64,000 bases of DNA, from positions 1 through 64,000 of the forward strand of contig JAQWUP010000029.1 of assembly GCA_029242085.1 (NCBI GenBank), in the 5' to 3' direction. The notes beneath the pieces were generated by a model. That model was not told the DNA's origin. It made no database searches and saw only the letters and a list, made by a program, of their open reading frames with translations. Within the stretch, counting starts at the first letter, position 1, and the number at the start of each line of letters is the position of its first letter. Source of the stretch: Porticoccaceae bacterium (GTDB lineage: Bacteria; Pseudomonadota; Gammaproteobacteria; Pseudomonadales; Porticoccaceae). The position numbers and the translations under genes were made by a program. Shown here in pieces: positions 26,850 through 37,039 of this stretch.

Positions 26850-27695
26850 CTAGGCACCAGCGACTGTTAGCCAACGCTGTAAAACTGCGGCGCAAGAACC
26901 CCCAATTTTGATTGTAGCTATGGCGTCAGCTCTGGTCTTGCCCTCGTTCAATAACAGTATTGGTTTGCCCTGCTGCTGTGCCCACAGACAGAAACGGTAG
27001 CCGGAATAGGTCATCAAGGATGAGCCTGCCACCACTAAGCCCGCGGCTTGCTGCAATTGCTGCTCGGCCTGTCGGACGCGCTCTTTGGGCACTGAGTCTC
27101 CGTAAAACACCGCATCTGGTTTCAGTATGCCGCCACATTTGGGGCAGTCCGGAACCTGCATACTGCTGTAATCTAGATGATCGATATCGGCATCCCCATC
27201 TGGGGCTATGGCGCCGGCTAACAATGAATATTCGGGGTTTTGCGCTTCCAGCCATATCTGAGTAGCCGCCCTTGGTTGTTTAAACCCGCATGCCATACAG
27301 GAAACTGTATCGACCCGACCGTGCAGATCGATCACAGCACGACTGCCAGCGCGCTGATGCAATCCATCGACATTTTGTGTGACCAGACTAGAAACCACCC
27401 CCAACTGTTCCAACCTTACCAGTGCCTGATGTGCTGAATTGGGCTGCGCATCGATCATAAAACGCCATCCCACCATATTGCGTAACCAAAAGCGTTGTCT
27501 GGCGCTGGGCTGGGCCATAAAGTCCTGGTGCGTCACCGGCTGTTTGCGCTGCCACACACCTTCGCTATTACGATAGGTAGGCACACCAGACTCGGCACTG
27601 ACACCGGCGCCAGTAAGTACAAGCCAGCTTTTATGCGCAGTTAACAGAGAAATAACAGCCTGCAATGGGGCATCCTTTTGTCGCAATTTGAACAT
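26850..27695 (-). CDS. Sir2 family NAD-dependent protein deacylase
   Basis: A 281-aa sirtuin. NAD-binding GAGVSAESGVPTYR, TQNVDGLHQRAGS and the catalytic histidine in DLHGRV are all visible, with a four-cysteine zinc site (CMACG and CPKCGG) in between and GSSLMTYSGYRF and LNEG near the end. It removes acetyl or other acyl groups from lysines with NAD. The zinc module is longer than in E. coli CobB. It is convergent with hemH with a 9-bp gap. Confidence 0.94.
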   Translation of the reverse strand: MFKLRQKDAPLQAVISLLTAHKSWLVLTGAGVSAESGVPTYRNSEGVWQRKQPVTHQDFMAQPSARQRFWLRNMVGWRFMIDAQPNSAHQALVRLEQLGVVSSLVTQNVDGLHQRAGSRAVIDLHGRVDTVSCMACGFKQPRAATQIWLEAQNPEYSLLAGAIAPDGDADIDHLDYSSMQVPDCPKCGGILKPDAVFYGDSVPKERVRQAEQQLQQAAGLVVAGSSLMTYSGYRFCLWAQQQGKPILLLNEGKTRADAIATIKIGGSCAAVLQRWLTVAGA

Positions 27696-27763
27696 TTATA
27701 CGCACGCCTGAGGGAAATTGACTGGATACCGCTTAAAATAGGGAATTATGCCCGTACAGGCCG

Positions 27764-27769
27764 TATAAT
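27764..27769 (+). promoter_or_regulatory. Likely -10 box for the proA operon
   Basis: A perfect TATAAT in CCGTATAATAGCGC, about 60 bp before the proA ATG. The -35 region is weak. It is the only good candidate in the divergent gap between the sirtuin gene and proA and may start the long plus-strand run to lipA. Confidence 0.4.
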
Positions 27770-27829
27770 AGCGCTTTTTTACAGGCTCGATTGCAACCAA
27801 TTAAGAGTGATGGAAAGTTAAGATTAGCT

Positions 27830-29086
27830 ATGGATATTAAAGCTTACATGCAGGATATGGGTATTGCCGCCCGCGAGTCGTCTCGAGTGCTCGCGCGCGC
27901 TGGTACCACAATTAAAAACAATGCACTGCTGGCCATTGCCTCGCGGCTCGACGACAGTCGCCATAATCTTTTGGCAGCGAATGCTGTGGATATGGAAAAT
28001 GGCCGTGCCAATGGCCTCGATGAGGCTCTGCTGGATCGTCTGGAACTCAACGAAGAACGCATTGACGGCATGATTGAAGGCCTAAAGCAGGTTGCTGCGC
28101 TGCAGGATCCTATTGGCGAGATCACCGATATGGGCTTTCGTCCCAGCGGTATTCAGCTGGGTAAAATGCGCGTGCCGCTGGGCGTTATCGGCATCATTTA
28201 TGAGTCGCGCCCCAATGTCACCATCGATGCCGCCAGCCTCTGCCTTAAATCTGGCAATGCCACCATATTGCGCGGCGGTAGTGAAGCTATCCTGTCCAAT
28301 CAGGCCATCGCTGCCTGTATTACTCATGGCCTTGCCGATGCCGGCCTACCTGAAACTGCGGTACAGGTGGTTAACACCACTGATCGCGACGCGGTGGGTG
28401 AGCTAATTACTATGGTGAATCATGTAGATGTTATTGTGCCCCGCGGTGGCAAAAGCCTGATTGAGCGTATCAGCGCCGATGCCCGAGTTCCTGTGATCAA
28501 GCATCTGGACGGTAATTGCCATGTCTATATCGATGATCGAGCTGACCTGAAAAAGGCACTGGCGATTGCCGATAACGCCAAGACCCATCGATACGGCGTA
28601 TGTAATGCCATGGAATCGCTGCTGATTGCAGAGCCGGTTGCTCAGAAGATACTGCCTGAACTGGCTAAAATTTACAGTGAAAAGAATGTTGAGATGCGCG
28701 GCTGCCACAAGTCTCGCGCAATTATTGATTCGATTGTTGAGGCCACTGAGCAGGATTGGAGCGAGGAATATCTGGCGCCGATACTATCAATTAAAATTGT
28801 ATCCGGTCTCGATGAAGCCATTGCACATATCACTCAATACAGCTCTAAGCATACCGAATCGATTGTGACGGAAGACTTTAATCGAGGCCGGCGCTTTATT
28901 GCCGAGGTCGATTCCAGCTCGGTCATGATTAATGCATCAACGCGTTTTGCCGATGGCTTTGAATATGGATTAGGGGCCGAAATTGGTATTTCTACAGACA
29001 AGATTCATGCGCGCGGCCCGGTTGGCCTCGAGGGCTTAACCAGCCAAAAATGGGTCGTGTTTGGCGACGGCCAGATACGCCAATAA
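27830..29086 (+). CDS. proA: Glutamate-5-semialdehyde dehydrogenase
   Basis: Reduces gamma-glutamyl phosphate with NADPH in proline synthesis. Catalytic cysteine in [28 protein letters not shown] and [20 protein letters not shown] are family signatures. The ATG at 27830 gives 418 aa, the normal length; an earlier in-frame TTG at 27791 is not supported. It overlaps nadD by one base (TAATG). Confidence 0.97.
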   Translation: MDIKAYMQDMGIAARESSRVLARAGTTIKNNALLAIASRLDDSRHNLLAANAVDMENGRANGLDEALLDRLELNEERIDGMIEGLKQVAALQDPIGEITDMGFRPSGIQLGKMRVPLGVIGIIYESRPNVTIDAASLCLKSGNATILRGGSEAILSNQAIAACITHGLADAGLPETAVQVVNTTDRDAVGELITMVNHVDVIVPRGGKSLIERISADARVPVIKHLDGNCHVYIDDRADLKKALAIADNAKTHRYGVCNAMESLLIAEPVAQKILPELAKIYSEKNVEMRGCHKSRAIIDSIVEATEQDWSEEYLAPILSIKIVSGLDEAIAHITQYSSKHTESIVTEDFNRGRRFIAEVDSSSVMINASTRFADGFEYGLGAEIGISTDKIHARGPVGLEGLTSQKWVVFGDGQIRQ

Positions 29087-29718
29087 TGTCTGTTGCTCTT
29101 TTTGGCGGCACCTTTAACCCGGTGCATTTTGGTCATCTACGGATCGCCACTGAACTGGCTGAGCAGCTACAGGTTGAGAGTATTCGCATGATGCCCTGCG
29201 CCTTTCCTCCTCACCGTGAAGAGCCGGAGGTCAGCGGTCAGCAGCGCTTGGAAATGCTGCAGTTGGCCATAGGCCAACATGCGGTACTGCAGGCTGATGA
29301 TATTGAATTACAGCGGCCTGCACCCAGTTATACTGTCGACACCCTGCGTCTAATGCGTGAGCAGGTAGGTACTCAGATACCATTATTTTTGTGTATCGGC
29401 ATGGATGCTCTAAATGGTCTCGACGGCTGGCATGAATGGCAGCGAATTGAAGATTACTGTCATATTGTGGTGTCTTCGCGACCAGGGTTTAGCGAGCCGC
29501 AGTCTGGTCTCCTGGCTGAGTGGATCAATCAGCGCCGCTGCAACAACTTGGCGGCACTTAAACAAAGCGCTCATGGCGGTATCTATTTTTGTGAGCTGAC
29601 CATGCTGGCTATTTCGTCGACCAGCATCCGCAAGAAAGTAAGTGACGGCGAAAATATTGGTTTTCTGACCCCTGATGCAGTGGTCGACTATATCCGACAA
29701 CAACATTTATACGAGTAA
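29086..29718 (+). CDS. nadD: Nicotinate-nucleotide adenylyltransferase
   Basis: Adenylylates nicotinate mononucleotide in NAD synthesis. FGGTFNPVHFGHL carries the nucleotidyltransferase histidine motif, and ISSTSIRKKVSDG the ATP-binding ISSTxxR motif. 210 aa from the ATG at 29086 that overlaps the proA stop. Start of the widely conserved nadD-rsfS-rlmH order. Confidence 0.97.
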   Translation: MSVALFGGTFNPVHFGHLRIATELAEQLQVESIRMMPCAFPPHREEPEVSGQQRLEMLQLAIGQHAVLQADDIELQRPAPSYTVDTLRLMREQVGTQIPLFLCIGMDALNGLDGWHEWQRIEDYCHIVVSSRPGFSEPQSGLLAEWINQRRCNNLAALKQSAHGGIYFCELTMLAISSTSIRKKVSDGENIGFLTPDAVVDYIRQQHLYE

Positions 29719-29727
29719 ATAATTGCT

Positions 29728-30105
29728 ATGACGCAATCCCTGCAAGACATTGTTACAAGCGCCCTTGAAGAAGTTAAGGCGATAGATATTACCAGCATTG
29801 ATGTGAGAGAACTCACTGACGTAATGGATACCATGATCGTTGCCACTGGCAGCTCCAATCGACAGGTTAAGTCTCTGGCGACCAATGTGGCGGTGGAAGC
29901 AAAGAAAGCCGGTCATCACTTGATTGGTGTTGAAGGTGAGGACACCGCTGAATGGATTCTGGTCGACTTAGGCGATGTCATCGTCCATATTATGTTGCCC
30001 GCAACCCGCGCGTTTTATGATTTAGAGCGCCTCTGGGCGCTGCGTCCCGGTGATCGCCCCGAAAGCGCTGAAGATGAACTGGGCGCGACGCACGACGATG
30101 AATAA
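29728..30105 (+). CDS. rsfS: Ribosomal silencing factor RsfS
   Basis: Binds L14 on the 50S subunit and blocks subunit joining when nutrients are short. DITSIDVRELTDVMDTMIVATGSSNRQVKSLA and GEDTAEWILVDLGDVIVHIM show the family core, here only quoted in part: SSNRQVKSLA and WILVDLGDVIVH are the key motifs. 125 aa with an acidic tail, slightly longer than E. coli RsfS (105 aa). Confidence 0.95.
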   Translation: MTQSLQDIVTSALEEVKAIDITSIDVRELTDVMDTMIVATGSSNRQVKSLATNVAVEAKKAGHHLIGVEGEDTAEWILVDLGDVIVHIMLPATRAFYDLERLWALRPGDRPESAEDELGATHDDE

Positions 30106-30119
30106 ATAGAGCGCCAGCG

Positions 30120-30590
30120 ATGAAATTGCGCATACTAGCAGTGGGTACGCGAATGCCAGATTGGGTCGAAGCTGGCTGCAATGAATACGGTAAGCGTATG
30201 CCATCGGAACTGCGTATTCAGTCGCATGAAATAGCGCTCGGCAACCGCGGTAAAAATCAGCCGGCGGCCAGAGCCATCGAGTCTGAAAGCCAGGCGCTGC
30301 TGCGAGCTATAGGCGAGAGAGACTTTGTGGTGGCCCTCGATGTATTGGGTAAAACCATGAGCACAGAGGAGCTGGCTGCTGCGCTGTCAAATTGGCAGAT
30401 GGAAGGCCGCGACATCAGCCTGCTAATTGGTGGCCCCGACGGGCTATCGGCGGACTGTCTGGCACGGGCGGATATGCGTTGGTCTCTGTCAGATCTCACC
30501 CTGCCGCACCCATTGGTGCGCATCGTTTTAATGGAACAGCTATACCGAGCATGGACGATAAATGCCAACCACCCTTATCATCGCAGTTAG
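30120..30590 (+). CDS. rlmH: 23S rRNA pseudouridine-1915 N3-methyltransferase
   Basis: SPOUT-fold methyltransferase of 156 aa acting on 70S ribosomes. FVVALDVLGKTMSTEELA, LIGGPDGLS for the S-adenosylmethionine knot and LPHPLVRIVLMEQLYRAW followed by NHPYHR at the C-terminus are diagnostic. Located 14 bp after rsfS. Confidence 0.97.
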   Translation: MKLRILAVGTRMPDWVEAGCNEYGKRMPSELRIQSHEIALGNRGKNQPAARAIESESQALLRAIGERDFVVALDVLGKTMSTEELAAALSNWQMEGRDISLLIGGPDGLSADCLARADMRWSLSDLTLPHPLVRIVLMEQLYRAWTINANHPYHRS

Positions 30591-30608
30591 ATGGTAGGAT
30601 AAACCACC

Positions 30609-32483
30609 ATGATTAATGATGCTGCTTTTTCAGACCCAGCCCGCGAGCGCAGAATATTTGCCGGTCGGCTGCTGATTTCAGTGGTTTTAGTATTTGTGAC
30701 TGGTCTGGTTGTTATGGCTAGGTATGTGGATCTACAGCTGACTCGGCATGAGGATTTCGCCACTCACTCTGACAATAATCGTGTCCATGTTCGCCCTGCC
30801 ACGCCCTCTCGGGGCCTGATCTATGATCACAATGGTGAGTTGCTGGCAGATAATCGACCAACCTATATTCTAACCATCGTGCGCGAGCGCTCTGATGACC
30901 TCGACGAGCTACTAACTACGATCGGCGGTCTAATTGATATTTCCGACAACGATATCAAGCGTTTTGAAAAAAGCCTGAAACGCCGCAAACCCTACGAACA
31001 GACACCGCTTAAATATGATCTCACCGAGCAGGAGCGAGGTATTCTGGCGGTAAATGGCTACCTGCTGGATGGTGCGGAAGTCTCTGCGCGGCTGATGCGT
31101 TTCTATCCCAATGGTGAGTTGTTTGGCCATGTTATCGGCTATGTGGGCCGTATTAACGAGCGCGAGAGCCAAGCGATTGACAGTGTTAAATACAGTGGCA
31201 CTGATTCTATCGGCAAGATTGGCCTGGAAAAATTTTATGAACCTCAGTTGCTTGGAGAAGTGGGCAGCGAACATGTTGAAACCAATGCCCGCGGACGCGT
31301 CATGCGGGTACTGGAAAATATTGACCCGCAACCGGGCAACAATCTGACCCTCTACCTGGATAGTCGCCTACAGCGAGTGGCTCACAAGGCCTTTAAAGAT
31401 GAGCGCGGCGCGCTGGTCGCTATTGATGTCAAGACTGGCGGCATTCTAGCTATGGTCAGTGCACCTGGTTATGACCCCAATCTATTCGCCTCGGGTATCA
31501 GTCAGAGAAATTATAATTCTCTACTCAACTCCCCGGATCGGCCATTGTTTGATCGCGCCATTCGCGGTCAGTATCCACCGGGATCAACCATTAAACCTCT
31601 GTTTGGATTGATCGGACTGCACAGCAACACCATTACTATGGATTATGCGATTGATGATCCGGGCTTTTTTGTGATGGAAGGTATCGAGCGCCCATGGCGA
31701 GACCATAATTCCAAGCGTGGCGGTCATGGTAGAGGCGTTGATCTAGCCGAAGCTATTATCGAATCCTGCGACGTGTTCTTTTACAAAATGAGTATTAAAA
31801 CTGGTATTGATCTTCTGTCCAGCTACAGTGAACAATTTGGTTTGGGGCGGATCACCGGCATTGACTTGCCAGGTGAACGACCGGGCATTATGCCTTCAAG
31901 ACAGTGGAAGAAAGGGGCTCGGGGACAGAGTTGGTTTAACGGCGATACCATTAATACGAGTATTGGTCAGGGCTTTATGCTGGCCACACCGCTGCAGCTA
32001 GCGGTGATGTCGGCCCGAATTGCATCGCGCGGAAAGATGGTTACACCCAAGTTAGTCAAATCGATCGATGGCGAAATTCTGGCCAGCAGTGAAGCGTCTG
32101 AGCTTCTGGAAATTAATTCTGATCACTGGGACTATGTGCACAGAGCAATGAGTGATGTGGTGCACTCAACGCGCGGCACCGCCAAAGGGATCAGCAAAGG
32201 GCTGAGCTATAAAATTGCCGGAAAAACCGGTACAGCTCAGGTCATTAGTATCAAAGCTGAAGAAGAATACGACAGCTCAAAAATCGACAAGAGTCAGTGG
32301 GATCACGCTCTATTTGTGGCCTTTGCGCCCGCTGAAGACCCACAGATTGCGATCGGTTTAATTGTTGAAAATGGCGAGCACGGCAGCTCTGCAGCCGCAC
32401 CCATTGCGCGGCTGGTGATGGATGTCTATATGAAGATGAAAGCGGGCTCACATCAAACAGCGGTCGCCGAGGTCATAAACTAG
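30609..32483 (+). CDS. mrdA: Penicillin-binding protein 2 (elongation transpeptidase)
   Basis: Cross-links peptidoglycan during cell elongation with RodA. A single transmembrane helix (about residues 20-40), a pedestal domain with RGLIYDHNGELLADN, and the transpeptidase domain with Ser326-X-X-Lys329 in PPGSTIKP, SCD near residue 387 and KTG in AGKTGTAQV. 624 aa, near the E. coli length. Immediately followed by rodA, as in most gammaproteobacteria. Confidence 0.97.
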   Translation: MINDAAFSDPARERRIFAGRLLISVVLVFVTGLVVMARYVDLQLTRHEDFATHSDNNRVHVRPATPSRGLIYDHNGELLADNRPTYILTIVRERSDDLDELLTTIGGLIDISDNDIKRFEKSLKRRKPYEQTPLKYDLTEQERGILAVNGYLLDGAEVSARLMRFYPNGELFGHVIGYVGRINERESQAIDSVKYSGTDSIGKIGLEKFYEPQLLGEVGSEHVETNARGRVMRVLENIDPQPGNNLTLYLDSRLQRVAHKAFKDERGALVAIDVKTGGILAMVSAPGYDPNLFASGISQRNYNSLLNSPDRPLFDRAIRGQYPPGSTIKPLFGLIGLHSNTITMDYAIDDPGFFVMEGIERPWRDHNSKRGGHGRGVDLAEAIIESCDVFFYKMSIKTGIDLLSSYSEQFGLGRITGIDLPGERPGIMPSRQWKKGARGQSWFNGDTINTSIGQGFMLATPLQLAVMSARIASRGKMVTPKLVKSIDGEILASSEASELLEINSDHWDYVHRAMSDVVHSTRGTAKGISKGLSYKIAGKTGTAQVISIKAEEEYDSSKIDKSQWDHALFVAFAPAEDPQIAIGLIVENGEHGSSAAAPIARLVMDVYMKMKAGSHQTAVAEVIN

Positions 32484-33623
32484 ATGCTTAGAGATGATTT
32501 TGTTCGACGAATGGAGAGCCCTGGCGGTGATAAACGCCGCAGTCGCTCCCTGCATATCGATTTGCCTCTGCTGTTTATCTTAATCAGCCTCTGCGGCGTC
32601 GGCCTGCTAGTGCTGTACAGCGCCAGTGGGCAAAATCTGTTTTATGTAAAACGTCAGGCACTACTGATGCTGGTTGGCTTTGGCGCTATGTTTGGCGTGG
32701 CGCAATTCCCCATGCGATTTTGGGAGCGCTGGTCTTTTCTCTTTTACGCTATCGGCCTGATGTCGCTATTGGCAGTACTGTTTTTTGGTGTTGGCGCCAA
32801 GGGCGCTCAGCGCTGGCTGGATTTAGGCTTTACTCGCTTCCAGCCCTCTGAACTAATGAAAGTAGCCGTACCTATGATGGTTTCAGCCTATCTGGGAAAA
32901 CGCTATATCCCACCAAGCTTTAGTCATGTGCTCGCAGTGCTGATCATCACCTTTATCCCCGTGCTATTAATTGTTCGGCAACCCGATCTCGGCACCGCCC
33001 TGCTTATCTTTGCCTCAGGTTTTTTTGTTATCTTTCTGGCAGGTCTGCGCAAGCGCTATCTGCTGACGGCATTTATATTGGCACTGGCGGCGATACCCAC
33101 ATTGTGGATGTTTGTAATGCGCGACTACCAGAAGCAGCGCGTGCTGACATTGCTATCACCAGAAGATGACAAACTTGGAGCCGGCTGGAATATTATTCAG
33201 TCGACCACTGCTATTGGCTCTGGTGGCTGGAGCGGCAAAGGCTGGACTCTGGGTACTCAGTCACAGCTGAACTTCTTACCTGAAAGCCATACAGACTTTA
33301 TTATTGCCGTGTTGGCTGAAGAGTTTGGCCTAGTCGGTGTCATGACTCTCTGTGCACTCTATGCACTGCTTATTGGCCGCTGTTTGGTGATCGCACTAAA
33401 CTCACAATCACAGTTTGGGCGTCTGATCGCTGGCAGCCTGAGTCTTACCTTTTTCACCTATATTTTTGTCAATATGAGTATGGTGTCGGGAATACTCCCA
33501 GTCGTGGGTGTACCCCTGCCATTTATTAGCTATGGAGGCACAGCAATTGTGACTCTGTTTCTTGGATTTGGTATTCTGATGGCTATCAGCACAGAACCGA
33601 AAAGGATTAGGATTGATCTTTGA
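32484..33623 (+). CDS. rodA: Peptidoglycan glycosyltransferase RodA
   Basis: SEDS-family polymerase with about ten transmembrane helices (379 aa) that makes glycan strands for elongation with PBP2. Diagnostic: GAQRWLDLGFTRFQPSELMK, RQPDLGTALLI, FLPESHTDFIIAVLAEEFG and VPLPFISYGGTAIVT. It begins on the base after the mrdA stop and overlaps mltB by four bases. Confidence 0.97.
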   Translation: MLRDDFVRRMESPGGDKRRSRSLHIDLPLLFILISLCGVGLLVLYSASGQNLFYVKRQALLMLVGFGAMFGVAQFPMRFWERWSFLFYAIGLMSLLAVLFFGVGAKGAQRWLDLGFTRFQPSELMKVAVPMMVSAYLGKRYIPPSFSHVLAVLIITFIPVLLIVRQPDLGTALLIFASGFFVIFLAGLRKRYLLTAFILALAAIPTLWMFVMRDYQKQRVLTLLSPEDDKLGAGWNIIQSTTAIGSGGWSGKGWTLGTQSQLNFLPESHTDFIIAVLAEEFGLVGVMTLCALYALLIGRCLVIALNSQSQFGRLIAGSLSLTFFTYIFVNMSMVSGILPVVGVPLPFISYGGTAIVTLFLGFGILMAISTEPKRIRIDL

Positions 33624-34654
33624 AAGACTTTATTCGTAGTACAGTAATCGGCTGCAGTGCATTTGTGGCCGCTACCCTTTTTGCCACCCCGTCACTGGCC
33701 GATTACTCGGAACACCCGGAGGCTGCGGCCTTTGTTGACAGCATGGTCAACGAGCATGATTTTGATCGCCAGCAAGTACTGTCGTGGCTGGCCTATGCCA
33801 AGCATCAAAAATCTATTGTCAAGGCAATGAGCCGGCCGGCAGAAAAAGCCAAGCCCTGGCACGAGTATCGAAAAATATTTGTCACCGACACTCGCGCTAA
33901 TCGCGGCCTCGAGTTCTGGAAGCAACACAAGGCGACATTAGACAGGGCTGAGCGTGAATTTGGCGTTGATCCAGCCATTGTTGTCAGCATTATCGGTGTT
34001 GAAACCAACTATGGTCGCAATACTGGCAGTTACAAGGTGATTGATGCACTGACCACATTGGCCTTTGATTATTACACCTACACAGAGAAGCGCGAGTCGC
34101 GCAAAAGGTTCTTCACCATTCAGCTGGAAAATCTACTGCTGCTGGCCCGTGAACAGAATCAAGACCCTCTCGAACTAAAGGGATCGTATGCCGGCGCTAT
34201 GGGCTGGGGGCAGTTTATGCCAAATAGCTATCGGGATTACGCCGTGGATTACGACGGCGATGGCTTTGCCGATATCTGGACCAATCCAACCGATGCGATC
34301 GGCAGTGTGGCTAACTATTTTACCAAGCACGGTTGGCAGAAAGATCAACCGGTCGCCACCAGAGCCTATATCGAAAAAGCACCCAGTAAAGAGGGGCTTA
34401 ACAAGATGAAGCGTCCCACCAGCACAGTCGCTGAACTAACCGCCCAAGGTTACAACCTGGCCGAGAAATTTTCTCCAGACAACAAAGCATTCCCAATGAG
34501 TTTCAGAGCAAAATATGGCACTGAGTATTGGATAGGGCTACATAATTTCTATGTGATTGGTCGTTACAATCCTCGTACCAAATACGCTATGGCGGTTTAC
34601 CAGCTCAGCGAACTTATGAGGAATCGCATCTGTGAGTCCGATCAATACTGCTGA
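33620..34654 (+). CDS. mltB: Membrane-bound lytic murein transglycosylase B
   Basis: Cleaves glycan strands to 1,6-anhydro ends in the periplasm. Signal peptide (residues 1-27, ending SLA-DY) without a lipobox cysteine, so probably soluble. The catalytic Glu128 lies in IIGVETNYGRNTG; SYAGAMGWGQFMPNSYRDYA and WIGLHNFYVIGRYN are typical. TTG start at 33620 overlapping the rodA stop as TTGA implies coupling. 344 aa. Confidence 0.94.
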   Translation: MKDFIRSTVIGCSAFVAATLFATPSLADYSEHPEAAAFVDSMVNEHDFDRQQVLSWLAYAKHQKSIVKAMSRPAEKAKPWHEYRKIFVTDTRANRGLEFWKQHKATLDRAEREFGVDPAIVVSIIGVETNYGRNTGSYKVIDALTTLAFDYYTYTEKRESRKRFFTIQLENLLLLAREQNQDPLELKGSYAGAMGWGQFMPNSYRDYAVDYDGDGFADIWTNPTDAIGSVANYFTKHGWQKDQPVATRAYIEKAPSKEGLNKMKRPTSTVAELTAQGYNLAEKFSPDNKAFPMSFRAKYGTEYWIGLHNFYVIGRYNPRTKYAMAVYQLSELMRNRICESDQYC

Positions 34655-35480
34655 CTTAATAGGTCTTTTACTGGCGACAATACTGCTGACCAGTTGTGGC
34701 TATGTTCCCACAGTCTCGGTGCAGAAAGCTGACGGAGCAGGCAAGCGCATCGATACAAGAACTGTCGCCAATGCCGTACCTAAAGTAGAGCCGATCACTA
34801 GGGCCGGCAATAAAAGCCCCTATCAGGTTTTTGGTAAAACCTATTTTGTACTCCCCACCAGTAAAGGCTACAACGAAGTTGGAATCGCCTCTTGGTACGG
34901 TACTAAATTTCATGGTCGCAAGACCTCAAATGGCGAAATTTACAATATGTATGCCATGACCGCCGCCCATAAGTCTCTGCCTATTCCAAGTTATGTGCGA
35001 GTAACCAATCTGGACAATAAGCGCTCTATTATTGTTCGGGTTAATGATCGCGGCCCCTTTCATGGCCCGCGGTTAATCGACCTGTCCTATGTGGGCGCAT
35101 TAAAATTAGGCTTTGCCGACAAAGGTACCGCTAAGGTTTCGATTGAGGCCATAGATCCCTCTGGCAGCCAAGATCGTCTGCCGCCGACGCCTGTGGTTAA
35201 GTTACCTGCTGCAGCGACCGGCGAGACCTCTAAAGCAGAATCAGCAGTGGCTATTAATAAGGGTCCCTTTCTCCAAGTAGGTGCGTTTGACAATGCTGTC
35301 GCCGCGCAAATTTTGCAAAAGAAAGTGCGCCAATTTACCGCTCTGCCAATTCTAGTACAGCAGCGCGACAATCTATTTAAGGTGTGGATCGGACCCATTG
35401 CAGACAATATGGAATTGGCGTTAATTAAGCGCACCCTGCAACAGGCTGCCAACATATCTGGGTTTACTGTCCAACCTTGA
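34632..35480 (+). CDS. rlpA: Septal ring lytic transglycosylase RlpA (lipoprotein)
   Basis: Outer-membrane lipoprotein that cuts denuded glycan at the septum. Lipobox LLTSC (Cys22), a double-psi beta-barrel with GIASWYGTKFHGRKTSNGE and VNDRGPFHGPRLIDLS (catalytic Asp in the second), and a C-terminal SPOR domain (about residues 205-282) that binds denuded peptidoglycan. GTG start at 34632 lies inside the end of mltB (23-bp overlap). Confidence 0.95.
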   Translation: MSPINTADLIGLLLATILLTSCGYVPTVSVQKADGAGKRIDTRTVANAVPKVEPITRAGNKSPYQVFGKTYFVLPTSKGYNEVGIASWYGTKFHGRKTSNGEIYNMYAMTAAHKSLPIPSYVRVTNLDNKRSIIVRVNDRGPFHGPRLIDLSYVGALKLGFADKGTAKVSIEAIDPSGSQDRLPPTPVVKLPAAATGETSKAESAVAINKGPFLQVGAFDNAVAAQILQKKVRQFTALPILVQQRDNLFKVWIGPIADNMELALIKRTLQQAANISGFTVQP

Positions 35481-35575
35481 TTTATTCTTTGCTAGCGCTG
35501 GCCACAGGCGCGCATAACTGCGTTTGTGATGGTAAACTGGGCGATGAGTAATTTATTATTTTCGGTGGCATCTCT

Positions 35576-36751
35576 ATGTTAAAAAAATGGACTTTATATT
35601 TTGCGCTTTTGGCCTTTAGTCTGCTGGCAGTTTCTGCAACTCAGGCGCAAAAGTTAATTCCCGCTGCGCCTAATTTAGCCGCGAAAGCCTGGATATTAAT
35701 CGATGCGCAAACCGGCCATGTGTTGGTAGAGAGCAATGCCGATGAGCAGTTGCCTCCGGCAAGTCTGGCCAAGATGATGACTACCTACATAGCCTCTAAT
35801 GAGATTGAGGCACAGCGCCTCGAAGAAACCAGCCAGGTATTAATCAGTGACAATGCCTGGGAACTTGGCGGCGCAAAAACCGATGGCTCAACGATGTTTT
35901 TGAGCCCACGCACCCGGGTTTCGGTGCTTGATCTGATGCATGGTGTGATTATTCAGTCTGGCAATGATGCCGCTATTGCTCTGGCTGAGCATATCAGCGG
36001 TAGCGAAGCCGCATTCGCCGACACTATGAATCGACAGGCGCAATTGCTGGGCATGACAAGTACCGTCTATATGAACGCGACCGGACTGCCCGCTGAAGGC
36101 ATGGTGTCAACTGCCCGTGATCTGTCAATTATTGCCCGATCAATTATTTTAGACCACCCGAAGTATTACAGCATTTATGCGAAAAAATACTTTAAGCATA
36201 ACAATATCAATCAGCCCAATCGCAATCGTCTGCTGTGGCGCGACACCAGTGTCGATGGCTTAAAGACCGGCCATACCAATGCCGCGGGCTACTGTCTGGT
36301 GGCCTCCGCCAAACGCAACGGTATGCGCCTTATCTCAGTGGTACTTGGTGCCAGCGACGACGCGACGCGGGCCAGAGAATCGCAAAAATTACTGTCCTAT
36401 GGCTTTCGCCACTTCGACACTAAAACTATCTATGCCGCGGGCGACCTGATCAAAGCCAACACCAAGGTTTGGTACGGTACTGAAGAATTCCTAAACCTTA
36501 CTATCGCTGATGATGTCACCCTGACCTTCCCCCGTGGCGCGCAAAAGAATCTGGCGGCGAATATTCTGGTCGATGAACAGATTGAAGCGCCCCTGTATGC
36601 CGGCCAGGAACTGGGTAGGCTGCAAGTAACACTCGAAGGTGAAATGCTCGTCGACCTACCGTTGGTGGCTGAGAAAGATATTGCCGAAGCTGGCTTTATG
36701 GCACGCTTCTTTGATTGGATCGTATTGTTTTTCACCAAGATTATTTCTTAG
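35576..36751 (+). CDS. dacA: D-alanyl-D-alanine carboxypeptidase (PBP5/6 type)
   Basis: Trims the terminal D-Ala from peptidoglycan pentapeptides in the periplasm. Signal peptide (1-24, TQA-QK), Ser63-X-X-Lys66 in PPASLAKMM, Ser128-Gly-Asn in IQSGNDAAIAL and Lys230-Thr-Gly in DGLKTGHTNAAG. A C-terminal beta-domain and an amphipathic anchor FMARFFDWIVLFFTKI follow. 391 aa. Confidence 0.96.
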   Translation: MLKKWTLYFALLAFSLLAVSATQAQKLIPAAPNLAAKAWILIDAQTGHVLVESNADEQLPPASLAKMMTTYIASNEIEAQRLEETSQVLISDNAWELGGAKTDGSTMFLSPRTRVSVLDLMHGVIIQSGNDAAIALAEHISGSEAAFADTMNRQAQLLGMTSTVYMNATGLPAEGMVSTARDLSIIARSIILDHPKYYSIYAKKYFKHNNINQPNRNRLLWRDTSVDGLKTGHTNAAGYCLVASAKRNGMRLISVVLGASDDATRARESQKLLSYGFRHFDTKTIYAAGDLIKANTKVWYGTEEFLNLTIADDVTLTFPRGAQKNLAANILVDEQIEAPLYAGQELGRLQVTLEGEMLVDLPLVAEKDIAEAGFMARFFDWIVLFFTKIIS

Positions 36752-36767
36752 CGCTGAGAACTAAACT

Positions 36768-37037
36768 GTGAGCGAAGAAGAAGCCCCAAAAATCGAATTT
36801 CCCTGTGACTACCCAATCAAGGTTTTGGGAGAGGCGCACGCAGAGCTGCATGCGCATATTTTGCAGGTGATGGACAGCCATGCACCAGGCTTCGACCGCA
36901 GTAAAATCACTATTCGCGACAGCAGTAAAGGTCGCTGGCAATCGATGACTTTAGTCATCACCGCGACTGGAAAACCGCAATTAGAGGCTATTTTCGCCGA
37001 TTTAAAATCCAGCCCAAGAGTTAAAATGGTGCTATAG
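36768..37037 (+). CDS. ybeD: YbeD family protein (DUF493)
   Basis: An 89-aa ACT-like fold protein, found next to lipB across gammaproteobacteria. IEFPCDYPIKVLGEAHAEL at the start and SSKGRWQSMTLVITATGKPQ in the middle match the family; GTG start at 36768. Proposed role in lipoate or D-alanine metabolism control is unproven. Confidence 0.93.
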   Translation: MSEEEAPKIEFPCDYPIKVLGEAHAELHAHILQVMDSHAPGFDRSKITIRDSSKGRWQSMTLVITATGKPQLEAIFADLKSSPRVKMVL

Positions 37038-37039
37038 CC